Part shown: piece after piece, positions 11,552 to 24,879 of the stretch | Position numbering within the stretch: the stretch's first letter is position 1 | How the letters are laid out: each line of letters starts with the position of its first letter | NCBI GenBank assembly: GCA_003586115.2 | Contig: QVOM02000073.1 | Coordinates: 37,436,876 to 37,500,875 of the forward strand | DNA: 64,000 bases | Origin: Salvator merianae | Lineage: Eukaryota; Chordata; Lepidosauria; Squamata; Teiidae | Reading direction: 5' to 3' | The notes under the pieces: generated by a model | The model's input: the letters and a program-made list of their open reading frames with translations, nothing else | Database searches by the model: none | What the model was told of the DNA's origin: nothing | Made by a program: the position numbers and the translations under genes

Positions 11552-13087
11552 GTAATTGAGAAGAATCTGAGCGGTTGGTGGTACATTCAGATTGAAGAGA
11601 AGGAAGGTTGGGCACCAGCTACCTTTATTGATAAATATAAGAAAACTAGCAATGCCTCTAGGCCAAACTTCTTGGCGCCACTACCAAATGAAATGGGTCA
11701 ACTCCGGTTTGGTGACAGTACAGCTGAGAGCAGCTCCAATGGAGAAGCTGGTGGGCCGTCCAGGCCCTTGCCTGAAGCGCCACCGAATGGTATAGATGGT
11801 GGAGTGAAATGGAAAGGAAAGGAGGCTTCCAAGGCTGTGTCATCTGAAGGCAGCGATTCAGCCCTCTTTGCTGGATATGAGGAGATCTCTGATCAGGATG
11901 CGGAAGAGAAGCCCAGCCTCCCTCCGAGGAAAGAATCCATAATTAAATCTGAAGAAGAACTAATGGAGAGGCAGCGGCTGGAACAGAGGCCACCCCCTAA
12001 ACCTCCTGGCATGATTTTTCCTGCGATTCCTCCCAAGCAGACTGTAGTTCCAAGAGACAACAAGAAGCCAGAGCTCAAAACAGAAAAAGGGAAACTGTTC
12101 CAGCTAAAAAATGAAATGGGGTTAGAGTGTGGGCACAAGGTGTCGCCTAAAGAGGTAAAGAAGCCAAATCTCCGCCCCACAGTCAAGCCAACCAAGCCAA
12201 AAATTGAGCCTCCAGATGATAAGCTGGAGTCAGCAACCCCAAACCCGTTCTTAAAGTCAAAACCTCAAATCAGACCCAAGCCAGCAGCAGCTCCTAGGAC
12301 GGATCCCCCTCAGGCAGAAGATAAACTAGATATTTGCAACCTGAGAAGCAAACTCAGACCCGCAAAGTCTCAAGAAAAACCTGAACAGGATCCCACGGTT
12401 AGTGAGGGTGTTTCCGTAGAAAATGTGGTTCCAGGGGAATCTTCTGTCAGATCTCAGGAAAGACAGATTGCAGAAATGAGGCCTCCATCCAGACCAGACA
12501 GTCAAGTCTTTAAGGATGTGACTTCACCCAAAGCTCCTTTTGGCCCCCCAAAGTCAGGTGAGATTGAGTCCAAGGGTAACATTCCAGTTCCCAGGGAACC
12601 ACCTCAGCGGCCTGTAGTACCACCCAGGAGGCCTCCTCCTCCAAAGAAAGCTTCTATGCCACCATCTGCACCTTCATTTGCCCCTGCTGCAGAAAATAAA
12701 GTCCCTCAGAGGGAAGTGCCCGAACTCAGAGCTGCCCCAGGGCCCAACAGACCATTGTTGATTCCACCGAAAGCCAAAGGTTTCCTGCCAGCTCCATGCC
12801 AAGACGATGCCAAAGTTAAAAATGCAACAGCCCAGAAGGGCGTACCCAAGCCTGTGGAAAGGGAGAGGGTATCCAGCCCCATCACCAACTCCGATGTTTC
12901 CAAAGAATCTCTCTATGTGGCAGTAGCAGATTTTGAAGGAGATGAAGAAACCAGCAGCTTTAAAGAAGGGACCATGTTTGAAGTTCGAGAGAAGAACAGC
13001 AGTGGCTGGTGGTTTTGCAAGGTTATCACTGGGGGGCCGTGTTGGGAAGGCTGGATTCCTTCCAATTACCTCCGAAAAAAGCCATAG
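11552..13087 (+). CDS. SH3PXD2B: SH3PXD2B last coding exon: end of SH3-3, proline-rich tail, SH3-4
   Basis: Terminal exon of 511 codons plus TAG (13085-13087), with acceptor AG at 11550-11551 after a pyrimidine tract. Residues 1-31 complete SH3-3 ([22 protein letters not shown]). Residues 32-450 are a basic, proline-rich disordered tail with many PxxP ligands ([21 protein letters not shown]). It also has blocks conserved in TKS4, such as [16 protein letters not shown] and [21 protein letters not shown] at about residue 109 corresponds by count to human Tyr508, a reported Src site (recalled). Residues 453-511 form SH3-4 ([35 protein letters not shown]). The ending LRKKP separates it from paralogue SH3PXD2A, which I recall ending in LEKKN and having five SH3 domains. 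The exon is intact, with no frameshift. Confidence 0.97.
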   Translation, partial: VIEKNLSGWWYIQIEEKEGWAPATFIDKYKKTSNASRPNFLAPLPNEMGQLRFGDSTAESSSNGEAGGPSRPLPEAPPNGIDGGVKWKGKEASKAVSSEGSDSALFAGYEEISDQDAEEKPSLPPRKESIIKSEEELMERQRLEQRPPPKPPGMIFPAIPPKQTVVPRDNKKPELKTEKGKLFQLKNEMGLECGHKVSPKEVKKPNLRPTVKPTKPKIEPPDDKLESATPNPFLKSKPQIRPKPAAAPRTDPPQAEDKLDICNLRSKLRPAKSQEKPEQDPTVSEGVSVENVVPGESSVRSQERQIAEMRPPSRPDSQVFKDVTSPKAPFGPPKSGEIESKGNIPVPREPPQRPVVPPRRPPPPKKASMPPSAPSFAPAAENKVPQREVPELRAAPGPNRPLLIPPKAKGFLPAPCQDDAKVKNATAQKGVPKPVERERVSSPITNSDVSKESLYVAVADFEGDEETSSFKEGTMFEVREKNSSGWWFCKVITGGPCWEGWIPSNYLRKKP

Positions 13088-14470
13088 TTCCTACGTTCAT
13101 TTTAAGCAGCAGCTCAACATTCCTCATTTTAGTACCGTAATATTTAAATAGTTTATTTATAGTTTTTCATAAGGCTGGCTCTATTTTTTAAAAAGTATCT
13201 GGGATACCACACATTTTAATTTGTGATTTTTGCAAGAAATATGTGAGGATTGTGAGAGAAACAGGCTTTCATGCAGTTTCGCTACTGTTTCTTCTCTTAG
13301 TAATTCATTCCCTGAGCAGTTTCTGATAGGTAAATTCCAGTTCTTTCTTAGCCGCTATGATTTTGATCAGCCTGCCTCTCACAGGACAATCTGATATTTT
13401 TTTACACTTACATGCACATTCGTAAACACATAGGTTCTGGCACAAACAGTGGCAAGCAAAACAGATAGCGGCTGCAAAATATAAAAATGTTTGGTCCCTG
13501 TGATCCTGTCTTCTGGAGGAGAGTCTGCGTTTAGGTTGATTTTTAAAAATCCATTCCATTAACCAAAGAATGAAAGTGAGACTGTGAAAAACCACTGTTT
13601 TGACTCATTTTCTTTAATATATATCCCGTGTCATATTCTTTGAATTATAATCAGTGTGCTAAGAGACTCTATGACAAACAGTAAGTAAATAATTTGATGC
13701 CACTTCGTGTATCTAGATGGAAAGGGTATTCATGTGGCTATTAGGTTCTTTTTAATCCATAAATCTGTGTCTTCTATTGCTTATTTGAATAATCCCTCTG
13801 ACAATGTAGTTGTCTTCTGTGGGAGAATTGTGTAATAAAATATCTTTTTTTGAAGATACATGCACATCCATGCTAATGGAGTTTATTAGCTCCATTAGCT
13901 GGTATGTTACAGTAGTATAGTTTCACTTTAGTAATTCAACAGATGTTATGTTAGGTTATCCCTGCTGATAAACCCTAAGGATTTTTAAAACTCTAGGTAT
14001 TCGTCTTCAGGAGCAGATTACACCACTGAAGTCACGATAGGACTTAACAACTAATTTTGTGGGTGGTTCTGCAATGTTTTATTGAGGCTAGCAGGACCTA
14101 GGTACTAGGCTGGTAGCCTTCCAATGGGTGCTAATAATTTCTAAAGCAGGCCTCCTATCCTAAAAGTAGCAACCACAACTCATGGGGGAGGAAGACTGTG
14201 GTAAACTCCCATTATACACCTGTTACTTATCCATTTGCCTATGTGAACTGTTCAAAAAGCAGACTTGTTCATTTTTGTGTAGGCTCTCCTGGCCTGGATC
14301 TAAACAGTAACCCTGAGAGTGGTGTGAACTGTTCTAACTTCCTTAAGTCAGAAAGCATGTGGGATCCCGCTCTCTTCACTGTTTGCAAAGCTGTGTAGTT
14401 CATTTTTAATGAAAGAGGACTGAGTTCAAGAAGGTTTATTGTAATTTACTTGCACTTCGGAACAATAAAA
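13088..14470 (+). other. SH3PXD2B: SH3PXD2B 3' UTR and downstream flank
   Basis: AT-rich sequence after the stop with no ORF of interest and no repeat that I recognise. AATAAA occurs at 13834-13839 and again at 14464-14469. Either could end the transcript, and the next clear interspersed element begins only at 14623. The mammalian gene has a 3' UTR of several kilobases, so the later site or one beyond it is possible. The exact end is inferred. Confidence 0.5.
13834..13839 (+). promoter_or_regulatory. SH3PXD2B: candidate polyadenylation signal (AATAAA), proximal
   Basis: Canonical hexamer about 750 nt after the SH3PXD2B stop, followed within 15 nt by a T-rich stretch. A second hexamer at 14464-14469 is an alternative distal signal. 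Confidence 0.4.
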
Positions 14471-14622
14471 TACAAGTAGATCATCAGTTTATACTTCAGA
14501 AATGTGCCAGCATGTTTCATGCTTGCCCCTCAAAAAAGTACATGGGATAGTGTTGTGCCACCCTGAGCCATTCCTCATTATTACTTACATACAGTATAAG
14601 CAAAGAAACAAGGATAGGAAAA

Positions 14623-15126
14623 TAGGCTTGTGCCAAACCGCTTGTGTCAAACCTCTGTTCGACACAATTGAACTAAGTAGAGAGGCTAAGGACCGTCCCA
14701 TGCTTCACGCACCAAGTCCAGCCTCTATACAGCACTTAAGGCCAGATGATGCACAAGTGAGCCCTATAGAAATGGATCAAGGAATTAACGTGTGCCGTCA
14801 TTCATGCACCAGCCGCCATTGCTGCCACTTTTGCAAGTGGAGTGCCGTTGCACTAGCACACAGTGTCCCTGTGCAGGTAAAAAGAGCCTCCGTGTGTCAC
14901 TGCATACAAGCATGATGCAGCTCTGCTCACAAAGGCAGCAGTAATGGTGGCCCCCACACGGGCAAATGTGCAGATCAGTTCCCCACAAAATTTATGCAGG
15001 GCTTCCCTGCGCATTGCCTGGCTCTAGGTGCCGTAGAGAGGCCAGACTTCTTGTGCGAAGTACTCATTAGATCTTAGTGTCTCTACTTGGTTTGGATGTG
15101 TCAAACAGAGGTTCAGTACAAGCCTC
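14623..15126. mobile_element. hAT-like nonautonomous DNA transposon (504 bp)
   Basis: The left end TAGGCTTGTGCC and the right end, which on the reverse strand reads GAGGCTTGTACTGAA, continue as imperfect inverted repeats: both contain AACCTCTGTT(C/T)GACACA and AAGTAGAGA. The element is flanked by an exact 8-bp direct repeat TAGGAAAA (14615-14622 and 15127-15134), the duplication length made by hAT transposases. The interior has no transposase ORF. It lies just downstream of the SH3PXD2B 3' end. Confidence 0.8.
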
Positions 15127-15516
15127 TAGGAAAATGCATATGTGCTGCTGCTGCTGCTTTTTTTTCCCCTTCCTTTTTCTGTGTTCATCTCTAGGCTAGG
15201 AAAATACCTAAGGAGCATCTCCTTTTGCCAACAGAACTGGAAATTTTAAAACTAACTACTGATGCAGAGACCATGATTAAAATTTTCTAGTTCTCTTTTA
15301 ACTCTCAGTCATCCTGAGATATTGAAAAGTCGTCTTCATTTTCATTGACCAAGGCCGCAGTCACATTTTTATGTTTTAGTCCGTCCCTGGGATGGGCAGG
15401 GGAGTGAGGCCTTTTTGGGCCTCTTGCAACCTGGTCACACTTTAGTGCACTGCCACTGCTGTCACCCAGGCCCTCCTAATAATAGGTAAGTTGGGGCAGA
15501 GGGGGGAGGGGGGTGG

Positions 15517-15890
<374 letters not shown>

Positions 15891-16504
15891 GGGGCATTGG
15901 GAAGTCGGCAGGGGGCAGCCTAGTTGGGTTTGTTTCTTGCTTGAATGAACTCAGAGCTGGGATTATCCAAATTTAGGATAATCCCATTCCAGGCAGGAAA
16001 GTCCTTGGAAAAACCAGTAACGCAATTTAGCATCTGGTTTCCGAGGACTTAAACCAGCCTCTGTCTCCAAAGAACATGAAGTGTGACCATAGCCCAAGAA
16101 AGATGTTCTAGTTTCAGAAATGACTTCCCAGACTCATTTATTTGTAATATTAGTGATTTTTGCCTAAATGGAGTTCGCAGTGGCGGAATTTCACTAAATC
16201 TAATTCTTTCTGAAATCTTCTTATATAGGAATTGTTTTCAAGAAGCTGAAATAGGGATCCTGCTTCTAATGTTACCATTGAAAATCAGTAATTGAATTTC
16301 ATGTTGTAGCTTTCTTTTTTTTCCTAACGACATGTTTTGGGCACTGTTTGAGAACAGATACTTTCCTTTTCGTCTAGCAGATTTCTTCTGTCCATACCCT
16401 TGATAGCTCTTCTTGGTCTTGCAATCCAATTCAGATTTTTATTTCAATTGCTCTAGACATGTTGATGAACTTCATCTGGAATCAGTTAGTCAGTATTACC
16501 ATTG

Positions 16505-16560
16505 CTTAAGGGTGATGGGAATTGTAGGCCAAAGCATCTAAAGAATTCATGTTGGGATAG
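16505..16560. repeat. short MITE fragment (GATGGGAATTGTAG type)
   Basis: It resembles the very common squamate repeat reading GATGGGAGTTGTAGTCCAA followed by CATCTGGA. Related scraps occur at about 23035-23110, 40968-41040 and 58195-58270. Confidence 0.5.
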
Positions 16561-17384
16561 GCTATTCTATGGTAAAGCATAAAACAGGCCGTATATGAGA
16601 ATGTATTTTCCATAACGTAACAGTCAAACACAACCACATGTTGTCTTCCACAAAGCTTCACGGGCAAGTGCCACAGAACAGTTTTTCACTGTGAGGAATA
16701 AATATTCACCTTGTTGCTTATGAAAGTCAGCTCTATAGCCCTCTGACAGGGATGTGCAGAGGAAAGGTTACGTAAAGGGCCTTACATTCATCTGCAATCT
16801 TTAGGAGCCTGTTTTAATGTCTAATAATATGTAAACGTGTATCAATCTTATGTTATGGGGTGGGTAAACATGGGGGGGGGGGTTTCTGAGGATGTTAGTT
16901 GTAGCCTGTGTAAAGATCACACATATGTTAAAGGGTGGAGTTTGTTTTTTTAAGGTAAAAAAATAAAAAAATAGGCTTGACTGGTTTCAAGCAAAATTGT
17001 TACAGAATCTCTTGAGTTTGTTTACCATGTTCAGTCCAAGCAAATTTCCAAACGCTTTAAAAATGAAAAGGAAGAGAACAAAGCAAATGCTGTATTCAAG
17101 GTGTGGGGCTGTTTCTGAAGACCATGGCTGTATCCAGATGAAGCCTTGACCAAAGCTGAATGGCAGTGGCAGCAAACCGCTACCATGATGGGGGCAGGAG
17201 GGCTAGGCTGAATGGAAAGAGTTCCAAAGCAGCCCTCCTCACTGCCAGGAGAAACTGAATTATCCGGCTGGGGATGCTGGCTGATAACTAGAAATGGGCC
17301 GAGAAATTGGGTTGCATACACGGAACATGATGGTCCACACATCACACCCATGCTGAATTCTTCAAGTGGGGTGACCTCAGAATG

Positions 17385-17850
17385 GGAAATAGAATCACAG
17401 AGTTGGAAGGGGACCTCCAGGGTCATTGAGTCCAACCCTCTCCTCAATGCAGGATTCACTAAACCATCCCAACAAATGTCTGTCCAGCCTCTCCTTGAAG
17501 ACCTCCAGCAAAGGAGAACTCACCACCTCCTGTGGCAACCTGTTCCATTGACTGATCGTCCTTACTGTCAGAAAGTTTTTTCTAAAATTTAGTCTGTATC
17601 CACTCCCTTGAAGTTTCATCCCAATGTTTCTAGTCCTTCCTTCTCGTGTAAGTGAGAATAGGGCCAATCCCTCTGCACTATGACAGCTCTTCAGGTACTT
17701 GAAAACAGCTATCATGTCTCCTCTCAATCTTCTCTTCAGCAGGCTAACCATTCCTCGTAGGACATGGTATGCAGACCACTCATCATTTTGGTAGCCCTCC
17801 TCTGAACTTGCTCCAGTCTGTCAATGTCTTTTTTAAATCCTGCTCTGCAA
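17385..17850 (-). mobile_element. CR1 LINE 3' fragment with end of ORF2
   Basis: The minus strand encodes the C-terminal end of the CR1 polyprotein (KRRLRGDMIAVFKYLK, LFSLTREGRTRN, FRKNFLTVRTISQWNRLPQE, SPLLEVFKERLDRHL) in one open frame at 17751-17395. It is followed by the 3' UTR ending in the CR1-type sequence (plus strand AGAATCACAGAGTTGGAAGG). A 5'-truncated copy, typical for CR1. Confidence 0.85.
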
Positions 17851-19544
17851 AAGGGTCACTGTTGCCAAAGAGTGGGACAGATGTCTGCATCTGACGTCTT
17901 ACTCCCAATTTTAGCATATGTAGATAGTACCTTTGTTCCTTATGTTGTAATTTCACCCTTATATGATGGCTGATGCAGAACTAAAGTTCTATGCTGGCAT
18001 TATTTTAGAAGAGCACTTCTTATACTCTGTAATAGGTAGCATTCTAAGATTGCTTCTAGTACCTCCCCCTCACAAGCTTACTACCAGTGGTGCTGAGAAA
18101 TGATCTCTTTTAAAAAGTAGTGGGGAGGGACAATTTTCAAGCTATAAAAGGTCAAGGACATTTCTTTCCAAACAGTGCAATCTACCTTATCTGAGCAAAA
18201 TTTTAGTATTTCTGAAGACTCCACTCTTCCTTTTTTACCATATTCGTTTGAGAATATTGGCAGAATGCACTGTTTAAGCTTGAGTTATTAAGAATGCAAA
18301 AGAATGCAAATTGCTGCCTACCAAGTTACCCTTGCTTAATCTCAAATTCCCTGAATCTGCCAGCTAACACTTAGGTGAAGATAATCTGGTAAAACATATG
18401 TAATTCATTTTCAAAAAGCTTAGCACAAAAGACTCTCATCAAAGTTTCCTTGGAAGCCACAAGTTAAAGTGACAAGTCATCTAGTGGTTTTATAACCAAT
18501 TAAAAGAATAGGATTAAGAGGGAGAACTAAATAGGAAACTTTCACAGTGGTGAATGAAGCAAGCAAGTAAGGTAATATACAAGTGTCTCCTGAAACTGCT
18601 ACTGTTCATTCATTCATTATATAGTAGTAGGGATGAGCAGTAACAAACCCAGTTAACATCATTATTCAAGATAATGAAAACTCAAGCAGACTGCAGAAAG
18701 CTTGAGCATATCTCTCCAAAGTGAGTTATGATCATCACAGCTGAAAAAACACCTGAAATGTAAGTTGAAAGTGTTATTTCCACATATATATATATATTGG
18801 TATGGTCTATGTGACTTTCCTGGGGAAAATGTATTGGAATTATAGTAGATGGTTCAGATTTGGAATCAGTATGTAACATCCCTGAAAAAGACCAATGTCC
18901 ATCTTAGTGATACTGAGAAAAGAACTGAAACTCACAGAATGGGCTTTACAATTCTCCAGTGGGAACATCCACATACAGCTTAGAGCAAAGTCATGAGCAG
19001 ACTGCACATCAAAAATCCCAGCTTGTCTTTGGTGCATCATTAATGGACAACTCCAGGACCGTGAAGTCAAATAAGGTGCTGACATATCCTTCCACTGGGG
19101 TTCCTGCCTTGCTGTGGCTCATTTGGTAGAAGAAGCATATTACTCCTGCTCATCTTCTTAGGATTGCTTGGAAGTACCCACAGCCAAGGGGCAGAAGCAG
19201 AGTATCTGAGGAGTGAGTACAACATGCCCTTAGAACAAGATGTTGGGTGTGAGGGAATCCTGCAGTTCAATGAAGGCAATTTCAAGGTAGTGAAATAAAA
19301 AAAGTTCTCCCCTACCCTTTTGTTGGGGATCCTGTCCCACTGTAGCTTGTAAGGGTAGTGAGAAGAGTACCTCTCTGCTAAAATGTCAGATGAAAGCAGC
19401 CCATAGGAAAAAATGCCTGAGCACACTAACATTCACATCACTTTCGAAATAGGTTGAAAAACTGCTTCATCAAGAAAAGATTAGGGGAAGATTACTAATA
19501 TCGTGCGCTGAAACTATAACACATTAAGTGATCAGTAAGGAAGG

Positions 19545-19635
19545 GGTTCTAGTAGCATCTCAGAGACTAACAAACAAAAAGACGTTGGTAGCGTGAGCTA
19601 TCATAGACTAAGCCTACTTCATCTACCACCATGGT
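19545..19635. repeat. dispersed reptile repeat (GAGACTAACAAA type)
   Basis: Reads TCTAGTAGCATCTCAGAGAC, then TAACAAAC and GTGAGCTATCATAGACTAAG. The same family occurs in reverse at 43155-43255. It is familiar from reptile genomes, but I am not sure of its class. Confidence 0.5.
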
Positions 19636-20084
19636 AAGTGATCATTTGAGTCTGCTTTGCTGCTCCTAGAGACTAGGAACCTAACCTAGGGTCCACTAGA
19701 AGATGAACTCTGAGTTTGAAAGATCTTACACTTCTTTTTTACCCCCCACTTCCTTCTGCCACTCTCCTGGATTTCTTCAGCTTGCCTTTCTCTCCTTCAA
19801 AACCTTTTGCAAGGTCATTCCTTCAGTGTGACCCTTTTCAGAAGTCTTCCTCTTCCAGCTTTAGCCTGCCCCAGCTCACTTTCTGCTTCTCATTCCTTCT
19901 TCTTACTCATTGATCCCTTTTGAAAAAAAAGAAGAACAACTTGCTTTCGTTCATGCAATCTGGTAGGATTGATCATGGCGGAGGTGAAAGCAGCCATGTG
20001 GGTCCTGCTGCCAACTCTAAGCTAGGACGGAAGCTGCTGCTCCAGAGTCTGTCGCAGGAGGAGGGAATCTGTCTCAAGGCAGTT

Positions 20085-20118
20085 GATCGATCGATCAACC
20101 AATCAATCAATCAATCTT
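20085..20118. repeat. (ATCA)n microsatellite
   Basis: A short run of GATC/AATC tetranucleotides in the intergenic region. Confidence 0.8.
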
Positions 20119-20627
20119 TTATGGTCATAGACCAGTTGATCTTACAGAAACAAAGGCAGTAATGAATAAAGCATAATTAAGTGATTAGATGATGATGCTG
20201 GGGGAGGAGAGTTGCCAATATATATCCAGTTTTAGTTGCCCAAGAGCCACGTTTTACAGGTAATGTTACTTTATTTGGTTTGCCCATAGAAGTATTCATT
20301 AAAAATCAAGAAGAGATCCTAGGAAGCATGAAACTATTGATCAACCTTGCTTTTATGCCTATGTAAAAAGCATATGGTAATAAGACATGAGCTGTCGACC
20401 TTGACTGCGTCTCCACACAGCATTCAAGATGCCTTGGAGAAGAACTACCTGCCTGAATGGACCTGAGGGCATGTGGAGGGTCTTTAGTCCCCCTCTAAAG
20501 CACAGACGTTCAGTGCATGAGAAACCACTCTGAAGCCACTTTTCAGACTTTGAGACTGGACGGGAGCATGGCAAAATGTGCCATTTTTGTCTGCAGGCCT
20601 GCTATGCCTGCCCATAGACGGTCAGGG

Positions 20628-20648
20628 ACACACACACACACACACACA
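20628..20648. repeat. (CA)n microsatellite
   Basis: About ten CA units in the intergenic region. Confidence 0.9.
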
Positions 20649-21376
20649 TTTAAAACACAGAAATTGAGAACAGCAGCTCAAGGGCAGCTGTGGGACTTCT
20701 CAGCTCTCCTCTGAGGCTGCCTTAGGCCACAAGGACAGCTAAGTCCGGCAAAGGGATTGGCACAGTGGAGACGTCCCGAATTTCACCTCAGTCACATGGG
20801 CAACATCAGTGAGTAGCTGCTGTTCTGCTATATTTTCCTATAAGAATTGCCAAAGTGAGAGCCTTGAATTGGGCCCAAGAAAAAGCCCAGTGGCAATATG
20901 AGAAGGTGAGTTTTAATAAATACGTAGTTGAAGCTCAGATCAGCAAGCCCTCTTAATAACAGAGTTAGATACTGGTGGTACTGTTCAGATGATGCTGGTG
21001 TTCAAGGTCCCAAATATGTTGCCTGGTTGTGACGATGGCTTTTTCAAGCATCACAGATGTCAAACGTTCTTGTGAGAGGTCATAAATTGGCAGTTTGAGG
21101 TAAATGATCTTCCACCAGCTAGATTGAAACTTATCTCCCAAGGTTAGTGAGATAAGGGCTGTATTTCCATTTTGTGGCTGATAGGACTTGGATGGGCACC
21201 CAAAACAGCTAGTCTCCACAGCTCCTCTTGTCAAAGGGACTTTAACAGAGCCACAAGGGGCTTGGGTGCCCGGCGTCAGTGTGCAAGGGGAAACTCTCAG
21301 TCCACCTCTTGTATTAACGCAGATCCTTGCCTAGGTAAAACAGGCCATGTTTTATGCAAGGGGCTGCTGCACCTCA

Positions 21377-22120
21377 ACATAATAACATAATAAAGGCCCC
21401 ACTGGCCCATGTAGTCTAGCATTTTGTTCTCACTGTGGGCAACCAGCTACACAGGGAATCCTATGAGCAGGACATGAGCACACAGCTTGCTCTGCTTGTG
21501 GTCTCCTAGCAACTGGCCTTTGGAGGCAAACCATCTCCTACTGCCATCAAGGCTAACAGCCATTGATAGCCTTGGTCTATCCATAAATTGGTCCAAAGCT
21601 TTTTTAAAAAACCATCCAAGATAGAAGCCACGGCCATATTATGTGGGAGTGAAGGCCAAAGTTTAAATACGCATTCTGTAAAAAATAATAAAAATAAATC
21701 AGGTTATCTGTTCTGATTTGTCCAGGATTAAACCTCATTGGGTGACTGCTCTAATATTTTGGGAGAGAGAGAAAAACTGCTCACTATCCATGTTGTCCAT
21801 GCCATGCACAACTTTATACACCTCTATCATGCCTCCTCTCACCCCCTTTCTAGATTAAAGAGCCCCAGATGTTGCAACTTTTCCTTGTAGAGGAGCACCT
21901 TCAGCCCCATGGTCATCTTTGTTGCTCTCCTTGGAACCTTCCCCAACTCTTCTATATATTTTTTAAGATGTAGCAACCAAGGCTCTGTCTCTACCCAGTA
22001 TTCCAAACACCTTGGAAGAGCAGTGATGTCTACCATCTGCACAGCATCCCAGAGATATTCAGTGGAATTTTGCACCAAGTTGTAGTCAAAGTTTATCATC
22101 TTGCCTAGGTCTTTCTTTGT
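21377..22120 (-). mobile_element. CR1-like LINE fragment with ORF2 end and 3' UTR
   Basis: The minus strand carries the late ORF2 region (LPRCLEYWVE, GKVPRRATKMTMGLK, YKEKLQHLGLFNLERG), matching the CR1-family pattern RRATK-GL-YEERL-LGLFSLE. It is followed by a long diverged 3' region that ends in the unit found at 8222-8380. It is broken by frameshifts. A tRNA-type SINE adjoins its 5' side at 22130. Confidence 0.7.
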
Positions 22121-22129
22121 CATAAAACA

Positions 22130-22320
22130 GGAAAGGCAGTCAATCACTGTACCTCTGCGGTAGAGCAAGCTGCCTGGAAAGCAGAAGATTGCCAGTTTGA
22201 TCCTCAGCTTCTCCTCAGAAATAGGCAATGGCAAACCACTCCTGTATTTCTGCCTAGAAAACTGAATAGAGGTTCCACCAGGAGTTGGGCACAACTCAGT
22301 GGTACCCAACAAGAACAAAT
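22130..22320 (+). mobile_element. tRNA-derived SINE with Bov-B-like tail
   Basis: A tRNA-like head with A-box-like GCGGTAGAGCAAGCTGCCTG and B-box-like CAGTTTGATCC is followed by GGCAATGGCAAACCACTCCT and a segment ending near AACAAGAACAA. The second part resembles the Bov-B LINE 3' tail known in squamate SINEs. Related copies lie at 27555-27745 and 27760-27975 on the other strand. Confidence 0.65.
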
Positions 22321-23029
22321 TTTACAGGGTCACACATTGCTGATGAAGTTTTCGAGGTGCAGTAAGATCATATGTGCTGTTAGAAAAATATTGTTGCCAG
22401 AACCATAAAGCTACCCCCACACAGGTAGGTATATTATCAGGTTTGGTAGAATCCAAGATTTAGAGAAGAAGTACCACAACCTTTAGGAAAAAATGCTCCA
22501 AGCAATCTGCTAAAGCCACTCTAGAAGACTGTTAGGAATAAAGGAATGGAAGGGAGCATTGAATAGAAAGGGCAGTTAATTTGCTAACTAGAGTTGTGGG
22601 TAGGAGCCATTTGCACTACAGCTATATCTTGATGGCTTAATATAGGTAGCATTTAATTCTAACATGGAAGTCTTGGCAAATACCAGTGCTGGTTTCTGGG
22701 TAAATGACCATTAAGGGTTTGGGAAGAAATCACAACTGACCTGATATGTGGGTATACTTACTGGATCTGGAATGCTGATAGACTGGGTGTGAAGAGGGGA
22801 ACAGCAGAAAAATGTGAGGACCATTTTGAATGGAAGAAATCCACAGGGCAATGTTTTGTTGCAGTCTTACTTGTTTCAGTCTCAGTTACACAACAAACAG
22901 CGGGGGACGGCAGTCATAGGAACTATGGTGGAACTCTGTCTAGATGTTCCTTCAGAAATGGCTGCAGGTTTTACGCATCTTGAAAAGAATCTGAGATCAG
23001 AGGTAAGGGAGAGGCATGCTTCAGGGTGG

Positions 23030-23150
23030 ACCACAGGCAACCTTCCAGATGTTGCTGAATTACGCATCCCATCAGCCCAAGCTGTCATGACCAATAGCAT
23101 GGTATGATAAGCACTGTAACTCAGCAGTGCTTGGTGGGACACATGTTGGA
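23030..23150. repeat. MITE fragment (CCAGATGTTGCTGAA type)
   Basis: Left half of the common squamate repeat that reads CCAGATGTTG, then CATCCCATCAGCCC. It is partially palindromic with later sequence (CAGCAGTGCTTGGTGGGA). Confidence 0.5.
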
Positions 23151-23159
23151 TGTCTCATA

Positions 23160-24879
23160 ATTGCTTCTACTGAGCTGTGAAATTCTCAAAACCCAATTCT
23201 AATAGAATTCCTCAGAACTGTGTAAGTGAAAAGACAGCCTGGTTGTCAAGAGAATCTGAAGCAATCCCATTGGGCAAATGAGTTAATCTGTCACTTTAGA
23301 ACCAACCTTCCTGTAATAACAGCCAGGACCAACTGGCCATTAATAGTAGGTTGGGTAGGGAGATCCTGTGCCACTTTGCTTTCTTCGTAATGAGTTTTCA
23401 GGCTTTAATAATCAACATTATCATTATCATCTTCAGATGACCACTAGGTGGTGGTATTAATGCAGTTATCAAATGCTCTATTCCTGGAGGTTTGTTTTCC
23501 TTGCATTTATTAAACCATCTAACTGCTAAGTAGCACCTGTTAGCTGGAGGCAGTGATGGAACCCAATTTCTTCTGCTACCTTTGATCTCTGAGCTTGGCC
23601 TAGCCAGATGATGCTATGGCCAGGAGCAGAAATGAAAACAGAGACAGCTCAAAGAAGGGAGGGGTATGCATGTGTGCTTGGATTTGGTTAGAATTTCCTC
23701 TGGGGATGCTAACTAGCAAATGTGCCCTCTGCAGTTAGGAAGCAAAGGCACGGAGTTACTTGCACCAAGACAGCGCCTGAAGGCTGGCACGATAACCCTC
23801 TTGTATTGGGGCAACGCTGTGTTTCTGTGGCTTGTTCCTGCTCAAAACTACCCAGTGAGGGTTCACGGTGGGGCATGCCTGAAGCTCTACTATCCCTGGC
23901 TTGATTTATACCGTGAAAGATAGCAGGGTTGTGATTCAGGAGTTACGAGGATGATGGAAGTACGTTTTCAAATACCTATTGTGTTGAAACAAACAAACAA
24001 ACAGAAAATCAAAGGGAAAAAAACAATCAGCCAAGGGAAAACAATGGCTGCTGAGGATCCGTCAAGGAACTGGTTACATTGCATGTCTTCTTTTTGACTA
24101 ACCCTGGAAAGCTGTTACAGTCAATAAGATGAAACTCATGGTGTGCACAAGAGGCTACCAATTTTAGCATGGTTCTTTGTTTCCTCCCATACCCAACCAG
24201 GGGAATTCATCAAAGCCAATGTTTCCTGCTTTTCCTTTGTTCTTAAATGATACTTGGATTTGAGACATTACAGTGCACGGAAAGGAAATATTTGAGCCTT
24301 GTCCGTTTCCAGCATGCAGTCCTTGGGCTTAGATTGATCCATGGAGCCATTGTGTCCTGCGTGCCTGAGCCGACATTGCCAAGTGGCCAGCGGCCAAGTG
24401 TCCCTCACTAAGCTCATTAAGCCCCAGTCCTGGCTTCATTGCCTTTGGAAAGGCACATGGAGTTATTTACGCCACACCCAGAATTCCCGGGAGACTTGAC
24501 AATGGAAAGGCATCCAGGCAACAGCTTGAACTTGAATTCAGCATAATTAAACTGAGATCAAAAAGTATTCACTATTTTCAGATGTGAATCCCTTTTTCCA
24601 GAGTTGTATCAACTCTATTTAATGACAGCAGTCAAACAACTGAGGCATGGCCTTAGAGATGCTAAATGTATTTCCATTGCCCTGGCAGTATTACCACCTC
24701 TGGCTAGTCCTGCACAAAGCAAGCAGAGAGATTTAAAGCACTGTTAATCTTCAGTGCCTCTCTTTGGGAATTAATCCTTGAACTCCTACTTTTCTGCATA
24801 GTTGGGAGCACAGGGCACAAGTGATATTACTATGCTGATATTTTAATTGATGATGATGTCTAAGGTAGCATATGCGATT
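23160..24879. other. intergenic region with nothing recognised
   Basis: No repeat family, RNA gene or conserved ORF could be identified. ORFs of 60-67 codons at 23720-23923 have ordinary composition and no recognisable domain. Confidence 0.5.
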
